From: Bin55 sp965203735
GTDB lineage: Bacteria > Pseudomonadota > Gammaproteobacteria > Pseudomonadales > Azotimanducaceae
Direction of reading: 5' to 3'
Length of the DNA: 64,000 bases
Assembly: GCA_965203735.1 (NCBI GenBank)
Contig: OZ241909.1
Coordinates: 2,418,001 to 2,482,000, forward strand
In this document: positions 10,011-19,031 of the stretch, one piece after another
Position numbering within the stretch: the stretch's first letter is position 1
How the letters are laid out: the number at the start of each line of letters is the position of its first letter
Translations under genes and position numbers: made by a program
Notes under the pieces: generated by a model
Database searches by the model: none
Told to the model about the DNA's origin: nothing
The model's input: only the letters and a program-made list of their open reading frames with translations

Positions 10011-10051
10011 TCTGGAGTGTGAAAACACTATATTGCAATATGCACAATGCG

Positions 10052-10057
10052 TATAAT
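10052..10057 (+). promoter_or_regulatory. Candidate -10 box of the STAS gene
   Basis: A perfect TATAAT lies about 100 bases before the STAS gene. The nearest -35-like hexamer (TTGCAA at 10033) is only 13 bases away, so the -35 is poor and an activator may be needed. A small hairpin (AGTGT-GAAA-ACACT, 10016-10029) just upstream could end the mobA transcript weakly. Confidence 0.35.
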
Positions 10058-10140
10058 TTCGCCGTTGGAAATTGCCAGCGGAATGACAGGGAGAAACCGC
10101 TAGGGTTTTCCCGTTCAATGCATCCGTAAGTCAACCATCG

Positions 10141-10156
10141 AAGGAGCACTCTCATT
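10141..10156 (+). promoter_or_regulatory. Strong Shine-Dalgarno followed by an ATT start codon
   Basis: AAGGAG at 10141-10146 is followed after seven bases by ATT at 10154, in frame with the STAS protein. The only other in-frame start, TTG 10169, is 22 bases from the same site, too far for normal initiation. The ten bases AAGGAGCACT recur before the CoA-transferase gene at 50040, also with an ATC start after seven bases. Confidence 0.55.
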
Positions 10157-10504
10157 AATACTCAAGCATTGCAAGTCGATTCGAGTCGAGACAACAACAT
10201 CCTTACGGTAACAGTGACCGGACGAATTGATGGATTGACTGCGAATGAGTTTGAGTCCAACGTAACCGCCGCCATCGAAACGGACGATAGTGGCGTAATT
10301 ATTGGTCTCTCGGATCTCTCTTATATCAGTAGTGCGGGACTGCGATCAATCCTGATGATTGCCAAGACTCTGGGACAGCGCAAGGTGGGATTTGTGCTCT
10401 ATTCAGTGCCTGAATCTATTCTCGAAATCATCAAGATTGCGGGCTTTGACCGAATCATCGATATCGTTTCCGACCAGTCTGAAGCCCTCGCAAAAGTTAC
10501 TTAG
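10154..10504 (+). CDS. STAS-domain anti-sigma-factor antagonist (RsbV/SpoIIAA-like)
   Basis: A 116-residue single STAS domain. The phosphorylatable serine lies in the motif LSYISSAGLRS (first serine after isoleucine, residue 59 from ATT, 54 from TTG). In partner switching, the unphosphorylated antagonist binds the RsbW-like kinase; the kinase phosphorylates it and a PP2C phosphatase reverses this. The kinase (14019) and phosphatase (14435) are encoded nearby on the other strand, so this is probably their substrate. The likely start is ATT 10154 because of the well-placed AAGGAG. It converges on the histidine kinase gene. Confidence 0.88.
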   Translation: MNTQALQVDSSRDNNILTVTVTGRIDGLTANEFESNVTAAIETDDSGVIIGLSDLSYISSAGLRSILMIAKTLGQRKVGFVLYSVPESILEIIKIAGFDRIIDIVSDQSEALAKVT

Positions 10505-10512
10505 CACGAAGC

Positions 10513-10533
10513 TCCTTCTTTCGAAGGAATTTC
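10513..10533. terminator. Small hairpin between convergent genes
   Basis: TCCTTC-TTTC-GAAGGA forms a six-pair stem in the 39-base gap between the STAS and histidine kinase stops. It is followed on the plus strand by ATTTCCC, a weak T-run. It may act as a weak terminator. Confidence 0.3.
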
Positions 10534-10543
10534 CCATAATCGA

Positions 10544-12772
10544 TTAGTCTTGCGACTCCGCAGGTAAGTCCTCTTCGTCTTCGTCATCGTCTGCTTCAGC
10601 TATGAATGCAGATGGGTCCGATGGTAGGTCCACCACCATCTGAGTCCACTGTCCTTCCTCGGACGAGACCTGAATTGATCCTCCGTGCTCCCGCACGATA
10701 TCGTTTGACAGAGCTAGACCGAGTCCGGTCCCTTTGTCGGTGGGCTTGGTTGTAAAGAATGGATTGAAGATTCGGTCAATCACGGATTGCGGCATGCCTG
10801 TTCCGTTGTCGCGGAATGTAATGTGCACCCTATCTCCCACTTTCTTCGTTGAACAGACAAGTGTAGGAATGAAATCGATAGAGGGATCTTTCTCCTTGAG
10901 TTCCTGGAATTTCTCGTTTGTTGCATAACCTGCATTCGTAACCATGTTGATGATGACTCGACCTATATCTTGGGGCACAATCTTTATGTCTCCAATGGAC
11001 TCGTCGAGCTCGAACTCGAGCGCTAGTTCAAAGGTGTTATCCGCAGCACGCGCGCTATGGAAAGCCAATTTCGCATGTTCGTCCAAAAGTGCGTTGAGAT
11101 CAGATTCCGCAAACTCTGTTGTACCTCTACCCATCTTGAGCATGTCGTCGATGATGCGGTTCGCTCGACCGCCGTGTTCGCGGATTCGTTTCAGGTTAGA
11201 AGTGAGGTCCTCAATGTTTTCTTCAATCAATTCGTTGTCGATCTCTGCCTCTGCGGCTTCACGCTTCTCAGGATTCAAGAGTTCATCGACGATTTCATCA
11301 AGCAGTTCCTCCGATAGCTCTGAGAAATTCATGATGAAGTTCAAAGGATTTCGAATCTCGTGTGCGACTCCAGCAGTCAGTTCGCCCAATGCGACAAGCT
11401 TTTCGCGCATTACTATTTGATCCTGGGCTCTTCGAAGATTCTCGTTTGCACTCTCCAGTTCATCATTCTTTTCTGACAGTTCTTGAGCTAGTTTCTCCAC
11501 AAGATTGAGACGCTGAACTTCAAGTGCATGTTTTCGAAAGACTTCGAGCGCATGAGCCATTTCCGCAATCTCGTCGTTGCCGTCCACGGTAATACTGGAC
11601 TCAAGATCGCCATCTGCCATCGACCGCATGCGCCCGGACAAATGGTCGAGACGACGCAGAATACGGTTTCCGATGTAGAAAACGGAAATGATCCCAGCTC
11701 CAATGACACTGACGATATTGACAATAATCAACAGAAGTCGACCCGTCGCTACAGCACTTGCGGACGATGCAGCTGCCATCGCGGTATCGTCTCGAGCGGT
11801 ACGCACCAACTCCTCGATGTCAGCAACCAGCTGGGACCCCAATTGCCGGTTGTACTCGAAGATAGTTTCTTTTTGCTCGTCAAGGCTAAACAATTCGGAC
11901 TTTGTCTCAAAGATCCCATCGTTCTCCAGACCAATCTCCGTCAATCTATTGAACATTGGGCTTATGCTCTCGTAGAACTCATCCTTCTCCAGCTGACTCA
12001 GAGTTCTCGCAACCCCAAATTCATTCGTCTCAAAACGGTCTTTGAGCGTTTCGATCAACGGTGAATCGGGAAGCGACAATGCGCTGGACAAGAGCTCGAC
12101 GCCATTAGTCGCAAATCGTCGGAGTTCTCCAAGATGCCGATACCGGCTGAATTCTTCGACAGTGAAGTGCTGAGATTGCGGAACACTGGGAGTTTCGCGG
12201 TTCCGATAGCCGGTTACAAAGTAGAACAGTTGCATGTCAATCGCAGAGATAAGATTGTTCTCAACTGTAGTGGCAAGTAGCGAGAATTCCGACTGCAGAT
12301 CATTTAGCTGCGCCGTGAGAACAAACCGGTCCACCACAAGAGAACTAACAGTATCGATGTTCTGTAAGAGAGTTTCTCCAAGACGCGTGATTTCGTTCAC
12401 TAGCGACGGGTCCAATCCTCGGTCCAAAATGGAATCTAGTTGTAGACGAAAGTCCTGTTTGTCTGCTTCTACCTCTATGCGGATGGATTCCAGTTCTTCT
12501 TCTGTTGTTGCCGAAGTGAGACGGGGAGCAGCTGAGACAACTTCGCCACTCTTTAGCGAAAACGCAAAGGCAGCTTCCATATCGGGCATGCTAATTTCGT
12601 ATACACGCTTTTGAGCCTTGTTGATTTGGTCGAGATAGATCAAACCAACGAAGCTAGCAATTAGCGTTAGGAACACAGCCCCAGCAAGAGCAAGTCCGAG
12701 TCGAGCTGAAATCCGATGGCGCAAGTTCAGAATGCGCTCGATGAAGGATTTCCTTTTCTCTACTTTCTCCAT
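10544..12772 (-). CDS. Membrane sensor histidine kinase, TorS-like
   Basis: The 742-residue protein has a first membrane helix at about residues 25-46, a long mostly helical periplasmic part, a second helix at about 345-370, a HAMP domain (LSGRMRSMADGDL), a coiled coil, the phospho-acceptor box GVAHEIRNPLNF, and the ATPase boxes NMVTNAGYA, DNGTGM and GTGLGLAL. The helical sensor between two helices resembles TorS, which reads a periplasmic binding protein (TorT). The gene overlaps by 13 bases the binding-protein gene upstream, which supports the same kind of pairing here. Its likely target is the receiver of the PP2C protein at 14435. The tail is very acidic. There is no receiver or HPt domain, unlike TorS itself. 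Confidence 0.9.
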   Translation of the reverse strand: MEKVEKRKSFIERILNLRHRISARLGLALAGAVFLTLIASFVGLIYLDQINKAQKRVYEISMPDMEAAFAFSLKSGEVVSAAPRLTSATTEEELESIRIEVEADKQDFRLQLDSILDRGLDPSLVNEITRLGETLLQNIDTVSSLVVDRFVLTAQLNDLQSEFSLLATTVENNLISAIDMQLFYFVTGYRNRETPSVPQSQHFTVEEFSRYRHLGELRRFATNGVELLSSALSLPDSPLIETLKDRFETNEFGVARTLSQLEKDEFYESISPMFNRLTEIGLENDGIFETKSELFSLDEQKETIFEYNRQLGSQLVADIEELVRTARDDTAMAAASSASAVATGRLLLIIVNIVSVIGAGIISVFYIGNRILRRLDHLSGRMRSMADGDLESSITVDGNDEIAEMAHALEVFRKHALEVQRLNLVEKLAQELSEKNDELESANENLRRAQDQIVMREKLVALGELTAGVAHEIRNPLNFIMNFSELSEELLDEIVDELLNPEKREAAEAEIDNELIEENIEDLTSNLKRIREHGGRANRIIDDMLKMGRGTTEFAESDLNALLDEHAKLAFHSARAADNTFELALEFELDESIGDIKIVPQDIGRVIINMVTNAGYATNEKFQELKEKDPSIDFIPTLVCSTKKVGDRVHITFRDNGTGMPQSVIDRIFNPFFTTKPTDKGTGLGLALSNDIVREHGGSIQVSSEEGQWTQMVVDLPSDPSAFIAEADDDEDEEDLPAESQD

Positions 12773-14022
12773 GGAAGCGTTATGTCAGCAAGAGACTCTA
12801 CGGCGCGGAAGCTACCATCCTCTGCGAGAACGGTCATGAATACTTCATCTGACCCCTGGTTGTCGTCCACGTAGTTGAGACTAAAACCTTCAATATTTAT
12901 ATCTTCCAGCGAGCGAATGGACCGCAAGAAATTGGCTCGGTTCAACTCCCGACCGGCGTGCCGCAGTCCCTCGATTGCGACTCGACCGACCAAGTACCCC
13001 TCGAAAGAAATAAATTCTGGCTTCGCTTCGGGATCGATTGCAGTAATGGCTTCTCGATAGGACTGTGCAACTGGGAGTGTGTCGCCACTAGGTAAGGGAA
13101 CAACCTGCGACACCATGACGCCGCTCCCCTCATCTCCAAGTGATTCTGCAAGCGCGTTACTGTTTACAAACGAAATATTGATGAACAGGACGTCCATTCC
13201 AATTCTTCGAGACCACTTAATGAACTCTGCGGAGGGTTGATAGCTACCAATCATGATGATTGCGTCAGGCTCCGACTCGAAAATGTCCAACACGGCGGTC
13301 CTGACATCAATCGAGTTCCGTCGATACACGCCAGCAGAAAGGAGTTCGAGCCCTCGTCGCTCCATGGCAGCTCGTGCACCCATGTAACCTGCTCGACCGA
13401 AGGAATCGTCCTGATAGAGAATTGCAATACGTTCAGTTCCACCTTCCTGTGTCAAGAAAGCGACCATTTCCTCGGTTTCCTGGGCGTAGGATGCACGCAG
13501 GTTCACGACATAAGGATTGTCAATACGCAAAAACGCTGCGCCTGTTTGCGGTCCAATGTAAGGAACTTTGTGTGCTTCTGCCAGTGGTACCGCCGCTCGA
13601 GATGTAGGAGTTCCAACCGCTCCGATGAGAGAGAAGACGTTATCGTCCTCGATCAATTCCAGAGTATTTGCAATGGTTTTCTCGGGTTCGTATCCATCAT
13701 CTAGCGTCTTTAGTTCAATTCGTCGTCCGTGAACACCACCTTGCTCGTTTATCTCTTTGAAAGCGGCCAACAAACCAAGTCGCATTCCCTTCCCTGAAGC
13801 CTGGTTTAGACCCTCCAGTGCACAGGATTGACCAAATAAGACAACGTCTGCAGAGACACCGTCCGAAAGTTCCCCCGGAATGTCGTTCGGCGATGTAACC
13901 GTCAATTCGGAATCGGAGTCCTCCGTTTCCAGGGAGCCCGATATGGCAATGAGTAATAGAGCGAGGATTGCCAGCACTTGTAGGACACCGGCAAATCCTC
14001 GAGGATCTCTCCTCATGGTCAA
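12760..14022 (-). CDS. Periplasmic binding protein, branched-chain amino acid type (Peripla_BP_6)
   Basis: A 420-residue type I periplasmic binding protein with a hydrophobic export segment at residues 13-29. The text LFGQSCALEGLNQASGKGMRLGLLAAFKEINEQGGVHGR and DDGYEPEKT is typical of Leu/Ile/Val-type solute receptors. No ABC permease or ATPase is nearby, so uptake is unlikely. It sits between the RsbW-like and histidine kinase genes with 4- and 13-base overlaps, so it more likely presents a small ligand to the kinase. The ligand is unknown. Confidence 0.88.
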   Translation of the reverse strand: MTMRRDPRGFAGVLQVLAILALLLIAISGSLETEDSDSELTVTSPNDIPGELSDGVSADVVLFGQSCALEGLNQASGKGMRLGLLAAFKEINEQGGVHGRRIELKTLDDGYEPEKTIANTLELIEDDNVFSLIGAVGTPTSRAAVPLAEAHKVPYIGPQTGAAFLRIDNPYVVNLRASYAQETEEMVAFLTQEGGTERIAILYQDDSFGRAGYMGARAAMERRGLELLSAGVYRRNSIDVRTAVLDIFESEPDAIIMIGSYQPSAEFIKWSRRIGMDVLFINISFVNSNALAESLGDEGSGVMVSQVVPLPSGDTLPVAQSYREAITAIDPEAKPEFISFEGYLVGRVAIEGLRHAGRELNRANFLRSIRSLEDINIEGFSLNYVDDNQGSDEVFMTVLAEDGSFRAVESLADITLPWRK

Positions 14023-14438
14023 AACTTCTTTACAAGGGTGAGGTGATTCTTACTGTCTTCGTACTTATACGAAACATCATCCATCATTGTTTTGACTAGA
14101 TGGATCCCCACGCCTCCAATTCTGCGATCCTCAAGGCTTGCATCTAAATCGGGTTGAGCAGCTTCATGTAGTGGATCAAACTGCTTCGCATCATCGATCA
14201 ATTCGATACGAAGCTCTCTCCCTTGAATGGACATCTTGATTTCAACCTGGTGCGATTCGTCGTCATCGTAACCATAGGAAACGATGTTCGTGAACAGCTC
14301 GTCTATCGCAAGTTGGACTGAAAACGCGATTTCCTCTGGAAGACTTCCAACTCGCGCGAACTCCGTTAGCGTTGTAATGAAACGCTGTAGCTCGTCAAGA
14401 CGATTTTCGAGAATAACCTTGCAACTGGCCGACATCAT
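14019..14438 (-). CDS. Anti-sigma factor serine kinase (RsbW/SpoIIAB-like, HATPase_c_2)
   Basis: A 139-residue GHKL ATPase. The N box is AIDELFTNIVSYGY and the ATP lid text is RRIGGVGIHLVKTMMDD. Proteins of this kind bind a sigma factor or another effector and phosphorylate a STAS antagonist. It overlaps the phosphatase gene upstream by ATGA and the binding-protein gene downstream by four bases. No sigma factor is encoded nearby, so the final output could be a distant sigma factor or a non-transcriptional target. Confidence 0.9.
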   Translation of the reverse strand: MMSASCKVILENRLDELQRFITTLTEFARVGSLPEEIAFSVQLAIDELFTNIVSYGYDDDESHQVEIKMSIQGRELRIELIDDAKQFDPLHEAAQPDLDASLEDRRIGGVGIHLVKTMMDDVSYKYEDSKNHLTLVKKF

Positions 14439-15610
14439 TCAGTTACGCAAAATGCAAGGCACGTTATGTCATCAGACTGCGGGAAGTCACCAACGTAGTC
14501 TCGTACTTCTTTGAAGATAGCGTCGGTTACTTCCTTCGCATTCAACGGTGGAGGCTTGCCGTCAAACACGTTCCTGAGTCGATCCATCCCAAATAGCTCT
14601 TCATCTATTGTTTCGGCTTCATTGACACCGTCGGTGTACATCACAACAACATCGCCTTTGTCGAGCGTGACTTTGTTCTCGGAGAACTGCATTCCAGGGA
14701 GAATTCCCAATGCAATCCCTTGTGAAGTCTCCAAGTCTTCAACCGTTCCATCGGCCCTAAACAAGACCGGACTGTTGTGTCCAGCGTTCACATAGTGAAA
14801 GACCCGATCATGGGGATTAAAGAGTCCATAGAACAGAGTGACAAACATCATGCTGTCGTTCTGTTGTTCGAGCATATTGTTGACTTCCTCAACAACATGT
14901 GCTGGAGCTCGATGTCCTATCGTCGCGCCGCGCAACAGAGTCCAACTTGCCATCATGAATAGAGCGGCTGGAACTCCCTTCCCTGATACATCTGCAATAC
15001 AGACTCCCAAGAAGTCATTTGGGGGGGACCGAATCACGCGTACGTCGTAGAAATCTCCTCCCACCTCGCGGGCAGCTTCCATATTGGCATAGACATCGTA
15101 AGCTTCGGATTGTGGAAAAGTAGTCTGCAATATGCTCTTCTGCATTTTTGCAGCCGTTGCAAGCTCGGATTGAATACTTAGAAGCTTTTCGCGATTCGCT
15201 ACGTTCTGGCGACTTGCTTCAACGGCCTGTGTAGTTCTTGTTATGGTGGTCTTGAGGTCTTCAAAGTCAACTGGTTTGGTAATGAAGTCGAAAGCTCCTC
15301 GGTTCATCGCTGAACGGATGTTCTTCATGTCGCCATAAGCGGAAATCATTACCGCTTTGATTTGGGCGTTAATTTGTGGAATGTTATCGAGCAGAGTCAG
15401 ACCATCCATGACGGGCATATTGATATCCGAGAGGACAATGTCGATTTCGGGGTGTTCTCGCAGCAACTCTAATGCATGCCTTCCGTTACTGGCAAACTCC
15501 AGCTGATACGTGCCTCCCCGAATCTCTCGGCGCATGCGTTGCCGCATGAGCACTTCTAAGTCAGGCTCGTCATCAACCACCAATATGTGACAAAGGGGCG
15601 AAGGATTCAT
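14435..15610 (-). CDS. Response regulator with PP2C (SpoIIE/RsbU-type) phosphatase output
   Basis: The 391-residue protein has an N-terminal receiver (acidic pocket D13-D14, phospho-acceptor D62 in LSDINMP, switch S90, K112), a coiled-coil linker at about 125-165, and a C-terminal PP2C domain. The metal-binding aspartates fit D186 (GGDFYD), D207 (ADVSGKG), D327 (YTDG) and D380/D381 (SDDIT). When phosphorylated it should dephosphorylate the STAS antagonist. The layout resembles the HsbR/RssB-like regulators of Pseudomonas, except that the RsbW domain is a separate protein here. It is the first gene of the four-gene operon. Confidence 0.93.
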   Translation of the reverse strand: MNPSPLCHILVVDDEPDLEVLMRQRMRREIRGGTYQLEFASNGRHALELLREHPEIDIVLSDINMPVMDGLTLLDNIPQINAQIKAVMISAYGDMKNIRSAMNRGAFDFITKPVDFEDLKTTITRTTQAVEASRQNVANREKLLSIQSELATAAKMQKSILQTTFPQSEAYDVYANMEAAREVGGDFYDVRVIRSPPNDFLGVCIADVSGKGVPAALFMMASWTLLRGATIGHRAPAHVVEEVNNMLEQQNDSMMFVTLFYGLFNPHDRVFHYVNAGHNSPVLFRADGTVEDLETSQGIALGILPGMQFSENKVTLDKGDVVVMYTDGVNEAETIDEELFGMDRLRNVFDGKPPPLNAKEVTDAIFKEVRDYVGDFPQSDDITCLAFCVTE

Positions 15611-15707
15611 TTGGATTCAGTCATTGCTATGGCTAAGCGTTACACACGGGTTGTAGACCTGTCGAACCGCAAGCCATTCCTGCGGTGACTGTCAGTGCGA
15701 TATGGTA

Positions 15708-16634
15708 TCACTCCGAGACTTGCTGATACTGTTGAGCACCGGTACGAAGAACTACAACGTTTACGTCCATTTCCGCTTCTCCTTCCCCAACTGTGATTCC
15801 CTTGATCGGTGGCACATCTCGATAGTCCCGTCCATACCCAACAATAATGCGTGAATCCTCCAAACCTCCGGGATTTGTAGGATCGAACGATCTCCAACCT
15901 GTATTGGGAAGTAGGCACTCAACCCATGCATGGGTAGCGTCCTCGGCGAACCGGTTTGCATCTCCGGGAGTGTCATAAAGGTAGCCGGACACGTACCTGG
16001 CGGGAATGTTCCAGGAACGAGCAATTGCAATCATCAATTGGGAAATGTCTTGGCAGACACCCTCCCGATGGGTAAGAACCTCTTCGACTGTCGAATCTAT
16101 TGTTGTTCGACCGGGTCTGTAGGTAATTGTCTCTGACAACCGTTGTTCAAGGGACTCCAGAAACTCCACAGGATCGTCCCAATTCAAGCTTCCAAGCTTC
16201 TTGCTCCAGTCTTTGAGATCTACACTGGTTCTCGTGAGGTCAGTGGGGTTCAAGTATTCCCACAGCCTCCAGTCGGACCGATAGCTATTTAAAGAGTCCC
16301 ACTCAATGGCCTCCTCTTCGCTGTCGGATGATGCGCTTTGGTGCATTCGCACCCTTGCACTGCTCGAGACCGTCAGGTTCTTATGTGGGCGGTGAACATC
16401 GAAGACATGCCGACTATTTCCAAAGATGTCGAGATCCTCGTCCACTAAGGTTTCAGGTGTGACCGACAGCGAGTAACTCTCAATATGCTGCCGCTCAGTC
16501 TCTCTCGGTTTCATGCAAAGAGACATCACGCTCGAGCGTTTTATGGATTCGTACGAGTAATGGGTTGTGTGTATTACCTCATACTCAACAGCATCATGTT
16601 GAAGCTCAGAATCGGACGGAGTCGTCGATCTCAT
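15708..16634 (-). CDS. Transglutaminase-like cysteine protease family protein (Bact_transglu_N type)
   Basis: The 308-residue protein starts with the N-terminal beta domain typical of this family (YEVIHTTHYSYESIKRSSVMSLCMKPRE). The transglutaminase core follows with a complete catalytic triad: Cys in REGVCQDISQLMI, His in DATHAWVE and Asp in SFDPTNPG. There is no signal peptide. It overlaps the alpha-E gene by 29 bases. This trio, with the circularly permuted ATP-grasp protein, is a conserved predicted peptide-bond-forming or peptide-modifying system of unknown product. The domain call is firm; the role is inferred. Confidence 0.92.
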   Translation of the reverse strand: MRSTTPSDSELQHDAVEYEVIHTTHYSYESIKRSSVMSLCMKPRETERQHIESYSLSVTPETLVDEDLDIFGNSRHVFDVHRPHKNLTVSSSARVRMHQSASSDSEEEAIEWDSLNSYRSDWRLWEYLNPTDLTRTSVDLKDWSKKLGSLNWDDPVEFLESLEQRLSETITYRPGRTTIDSTVEEVLTHREGVCQDISQLMIAIARSWNIPARYVSGYLYDTPGDANRFAEDATHAWVECLLPNTGWRSFDPTNPGGLEDSRIIVGYGRDYRDVPPIKGITVGEGEAEMDVNVVVLRTGAQQYQQVSE

Positions 16635-17586
16635 AGTTGAACCACGCGGAGGAAATGTAGTCGTGAAGTCGAAAAGCCAAGTTTTCTAGGAGTGTGAGCA
16701 TTCTCTTCTTGTCTTCTGCATCTGGCCACTCATACTTGATGAGCGAAGTCAAGCGACCCGCAAACCGATTGGCTGTGGCTCCATTGCGATTGCCGGGTGC
16801 ATCACCGAGTTCATCTAGTCGTGAGCGAATCTGATCTAGTGCGAAATATATCGAGTTGGGCAACCGGACGTCGTTCACCAGCAAGTTCAAGACTTTGTCC
16901 GGTTCTACTTTCAATCCATAGTAGTGTTGATACGCTTCGTCCGCCTGAAAGCATTGCAACAGACTCAACCAATCGTAGTCTTCCAAGTCTCCGTACTTCT
17001 CGCTCTCTGACTCGGAAACTTGAAAAACTAGCAATGCACTCATGAGTTGTGCGTGTTCGATGACTCGACCAATCTGAAGAAAATCCCATCCTTCGTCACG
17101 GTAAAGAGTAGATGATGCAACGCCCATAAAGGTATGGATGTCTTGAACCATGTCCGCGTAGAACTGTTGAGGATTGCCCGTCCATATGTCCTCAATGTGC
17201 TGTTCGCGGATCCGAAAATAGGATCGATTGAGACAGATCCACATCTCGGAGCTCACACAGTGCCTTATTTGTCGGGCGTTTTCCCGCCCCATCTCGAAGC
17301 AACTGCAAATGGAATAGTCATTGGTCCGTGTAAATGTAAGGTCGTCCGCCAAAGTAAATGAATCGGCTAGTCCCCATCCATCCGATTCTTCCGACCAGTC
17401 TCTTAATGCCGCAACGGGTGAGGAAATCCCTAGATGGGAGTAAAGTCGAGTCCAACCAAAGTAGATGTGGGCCAACGGTCGATCGATCAGAGCCGCAACT
17501 TGGACGTTCATCAAGCGGCTGACGTGTTCCGCTCGTTTGAGGTAGCGTCCAATCCAATACAGGCCTTGAGCACTTCGGGAGAGCAT
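16606..17586 (-). CDS. Alpha-E domain protein (DUF403)
   Basis: A 326-residue, mostly alpha-helical protein starting MLSRSAQGLYWIGRYLKRAEHVSRL, the hallmark of the alpha-E family, with later family text VIEHAQLMSALL. Its start overlaps the stop of the ATP-grasp gene by one base (TGATG). The family nearly always sits beside the permuted ATP-grasp and transglutaminase genes, as here. Its biochemical role is not established. Confidence 0.93.
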   Translation of the reverse strand: MLSRSAQGLYWIGRYLKRAEHVSRLMNVQVAALIDRPLAHIYFGWTRLYSHLGISSPVAALRDWSEESDGWGLADSFTLADDLTFTRTNDYSICSCFEMGRENARQIRHCVSSEMWICLNRSYFRIREQHIEDIWTGNPQQFYADMVQDIHTFMGVASSTLYRDEGWDFLQIGRVIEHAQLMSALLVFQVSESESEKYGDLEDYDWLSLLQCFQADEAYQHYYGLKVEPDKVLNLLVNDVRLPNSIYFALDQIRSRLDELGDAPGNRNGATANRFAGRLTSLIKYEWPDAEDKKRMLTLLENLAFRLHDYISSAWFNYEIDDSVRF

Positions 17587-19019
17587 CAGAAATCCACTAC
17601 CCAGACGTCTTTTGCGCCACCGCCTTGGCTTGAATTAACGATCAAACTGTCTTTGGGCAAAGCAATGCGACAAAAAGCACCACCAACAATTCTCGAACTG
17701 GTACCTGTGAGAATAAAGGGTCTCAAGTCAACGCAGCGAGGTTCCAACTGTCGGTCGATCCAACACGGTGCTCGGGAAAGTGCTAATTCGGGTTGCGAGA
17801 TATAGTTCGATGGATCGGCTCTTAGTTTCTCGATAAATTCTTTGCGTTCCTCGTCGGTCGCTCTTGATCCCATGAACAATCCATAGCCGCCAGATCCTCC
17901 CACTGGCTTGACGACCAGTTTGTCGATATTGTCGAGTGTGAATTCGAGATCTTTGGGAAAACGACATAAGTACGTATCTACGTTAGCTAGGATGGGTTCT
18001 TCCGACAGGTAGTAGCGAATCATGTCGGGAACAAATGCATAAATCGACTTATCGTCTGCTACGCCTGTCCCGGGAGCATTGACCAATGCGACGTTGCCTC
18101 TTCGGTACGCGTGCATGAGACCCGGCACTCCAAGTATTGAGTCGTCACGAAAAAACAACGGGTCAATGAAGTCGTCGTCAATGCGCCGATAAATGACATC
18201 GACCCTCCGTAATCCGGAAGTTGTACGCATATATACATACCCGTCGTTCACCAGTAAATCACGACCTTCCACCAAGTCTGCCCCGATTTCGTCGGCGAGG
18301 AACATGTGCTCGTAAAAGGCTGAATTAAAAACGCCGGGAGTCAACAATGCGATACACGGATCATTGTTTCCTCTGGGATTGAATTCACTTAACGTCTCAT
18401 ACAAGTGGCGACCATATTGCTCAACCTCTCGGACGCGATAGTCCCGATAGATGCTCCTAAAGTTCGCTTTCGTGGCTTGCCTATTTGCGATCATGTAGGA
18501 AACGCCCGATGGCACGCGCAAGTTGTCCTCGAGCACGCGAAATCCATCGTGGGTACGTACCAAGTCTGTGCCACAGACACCGACAGGAGCATTGAGCGGC
18601 ATTTGAACACCGTGCATTTCTATTCGATACTGTGGACATCCCTTGACGACGTCCACTGGAATCACACCATCGTCCAGAATGCGACAGTTGCTATAGACAT
18701 CGACAATGAAGCTGTTCAGAGCAGCAACTCGTTGCTTTAGTCCAGCCTCGAGTACATCCCATTCACTAGAGGGAAGAATGCGTGGGATGCAATCTATAGG
18801 AATGATGCGTTCTGTTACTTCGTCTTCTCCGTAGAGAGTGAAAGAAATACTCTGGCTAGAAAAAGTTCTGGTTACTCGCTCGTGAACGCTATCAAGTTCC
18901 TCAACTGACATTGTGAGGATTTCGTCGAGCAGTTTTCGACAGTGGGATCGAGGGTCCTCGGGAGACCCAAACATCTCATCGTAAAAGAGCGGATCGTAGT
19001 CGTAGTCTTTGACTTCGAT
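17586..19019 (-). CDS. Circularly permuted ATP-grasp type 2 protein (DUF404/DUF407)
   Basis: The 477-residue protein has the family signatures VGVCGTDLVRTHDGFRVLEDNLRVPSGVSYM and LVVKPVGGSGGYGLFMGSRAT (ATP-grasp lysine and glycine loop). The family N-terminus normally contains YD-x2-FYDEMF. Here that text (DYDYDPLFYDEMF) lies upstream of the first ATG at 18974, and no ATG, GTG, TTG or CTG exists between that ATG and the stop at 19049-19047. ATC 19019, six bases after GGGAGG, is therefore the best start. As first gene of the trio it probably provides the ligase activity. Confidence 0.9.
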   Translation of the reverse strand: MEVKDYDYDPLFYDEMFGSPEDPRSHCRKLLDEILTMSVEELDSVHERVTRTFSSQSISFTLYGEDEVTERIIPIDCIPRILPSSEWDVLEAGLKQRVAALNSFIVDVYSNCRILDDGVIPVDVVKGCPQYRIEMHGVQMPLNAPVGVCGTDLVRTHDGFRVLEDNLRVPSGVSYMIANRQATKANFRSIYRDYRVREVEQYGRHLYETLSEFNPRGNNDPCIALLTPGVFNSAFYEHMFLADEIGADLVEGRDLLVNDGYVYMRTTSGLRRVDVIYRRIDDDFIDPLFFRDDSILGVPGLMHAYRRGNVALVNAPGTGVADDKSIYAFVPDMIRYYLSEEPILANVDTYLCRFPKDLEFTLDNIDKLVVKPVGGSGGYGLFMGSRATDEERKEFIEKLRADPSNYISQPELALSRAPCWIDRQLEPRCVDLRPFILTGTSSRIVGGAFCRIALPKDSLIVNSSQGGGAKDVWVVDF

Positions 19020-19031
19020 TTGAACCCTCCC
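19017..19031 (-). promoter_or_regulatory. Shine-Dalgarno with an ATC start for the ATP-grasp gene
   Basis: On the minus strand GGGAGG (19031-19026) is followed after six bases by ATC (19019-19017), in frame with conserved family residues. The first standard start, ATG 18974, lies 51 bases from this site and would remove the conserved YDE text. Confidence 0.55.

Noticed and set aside
10944..11420. Serine-rich 158-residue open frame on the plus strand inside the histidine kinase gene
   Set aside because: It is the antisense of the kinase core with its conserved H and N boxes; the serine-rich composition mirrors the acidic codons of the kinase.
13237..13704. 155-residue plus-strand frame within the periplasmic binding protein gene
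   Set aside because: Cysteine-rich, low-complexity translation without domain features; the minus strand carries the clear binding-protein sequence.
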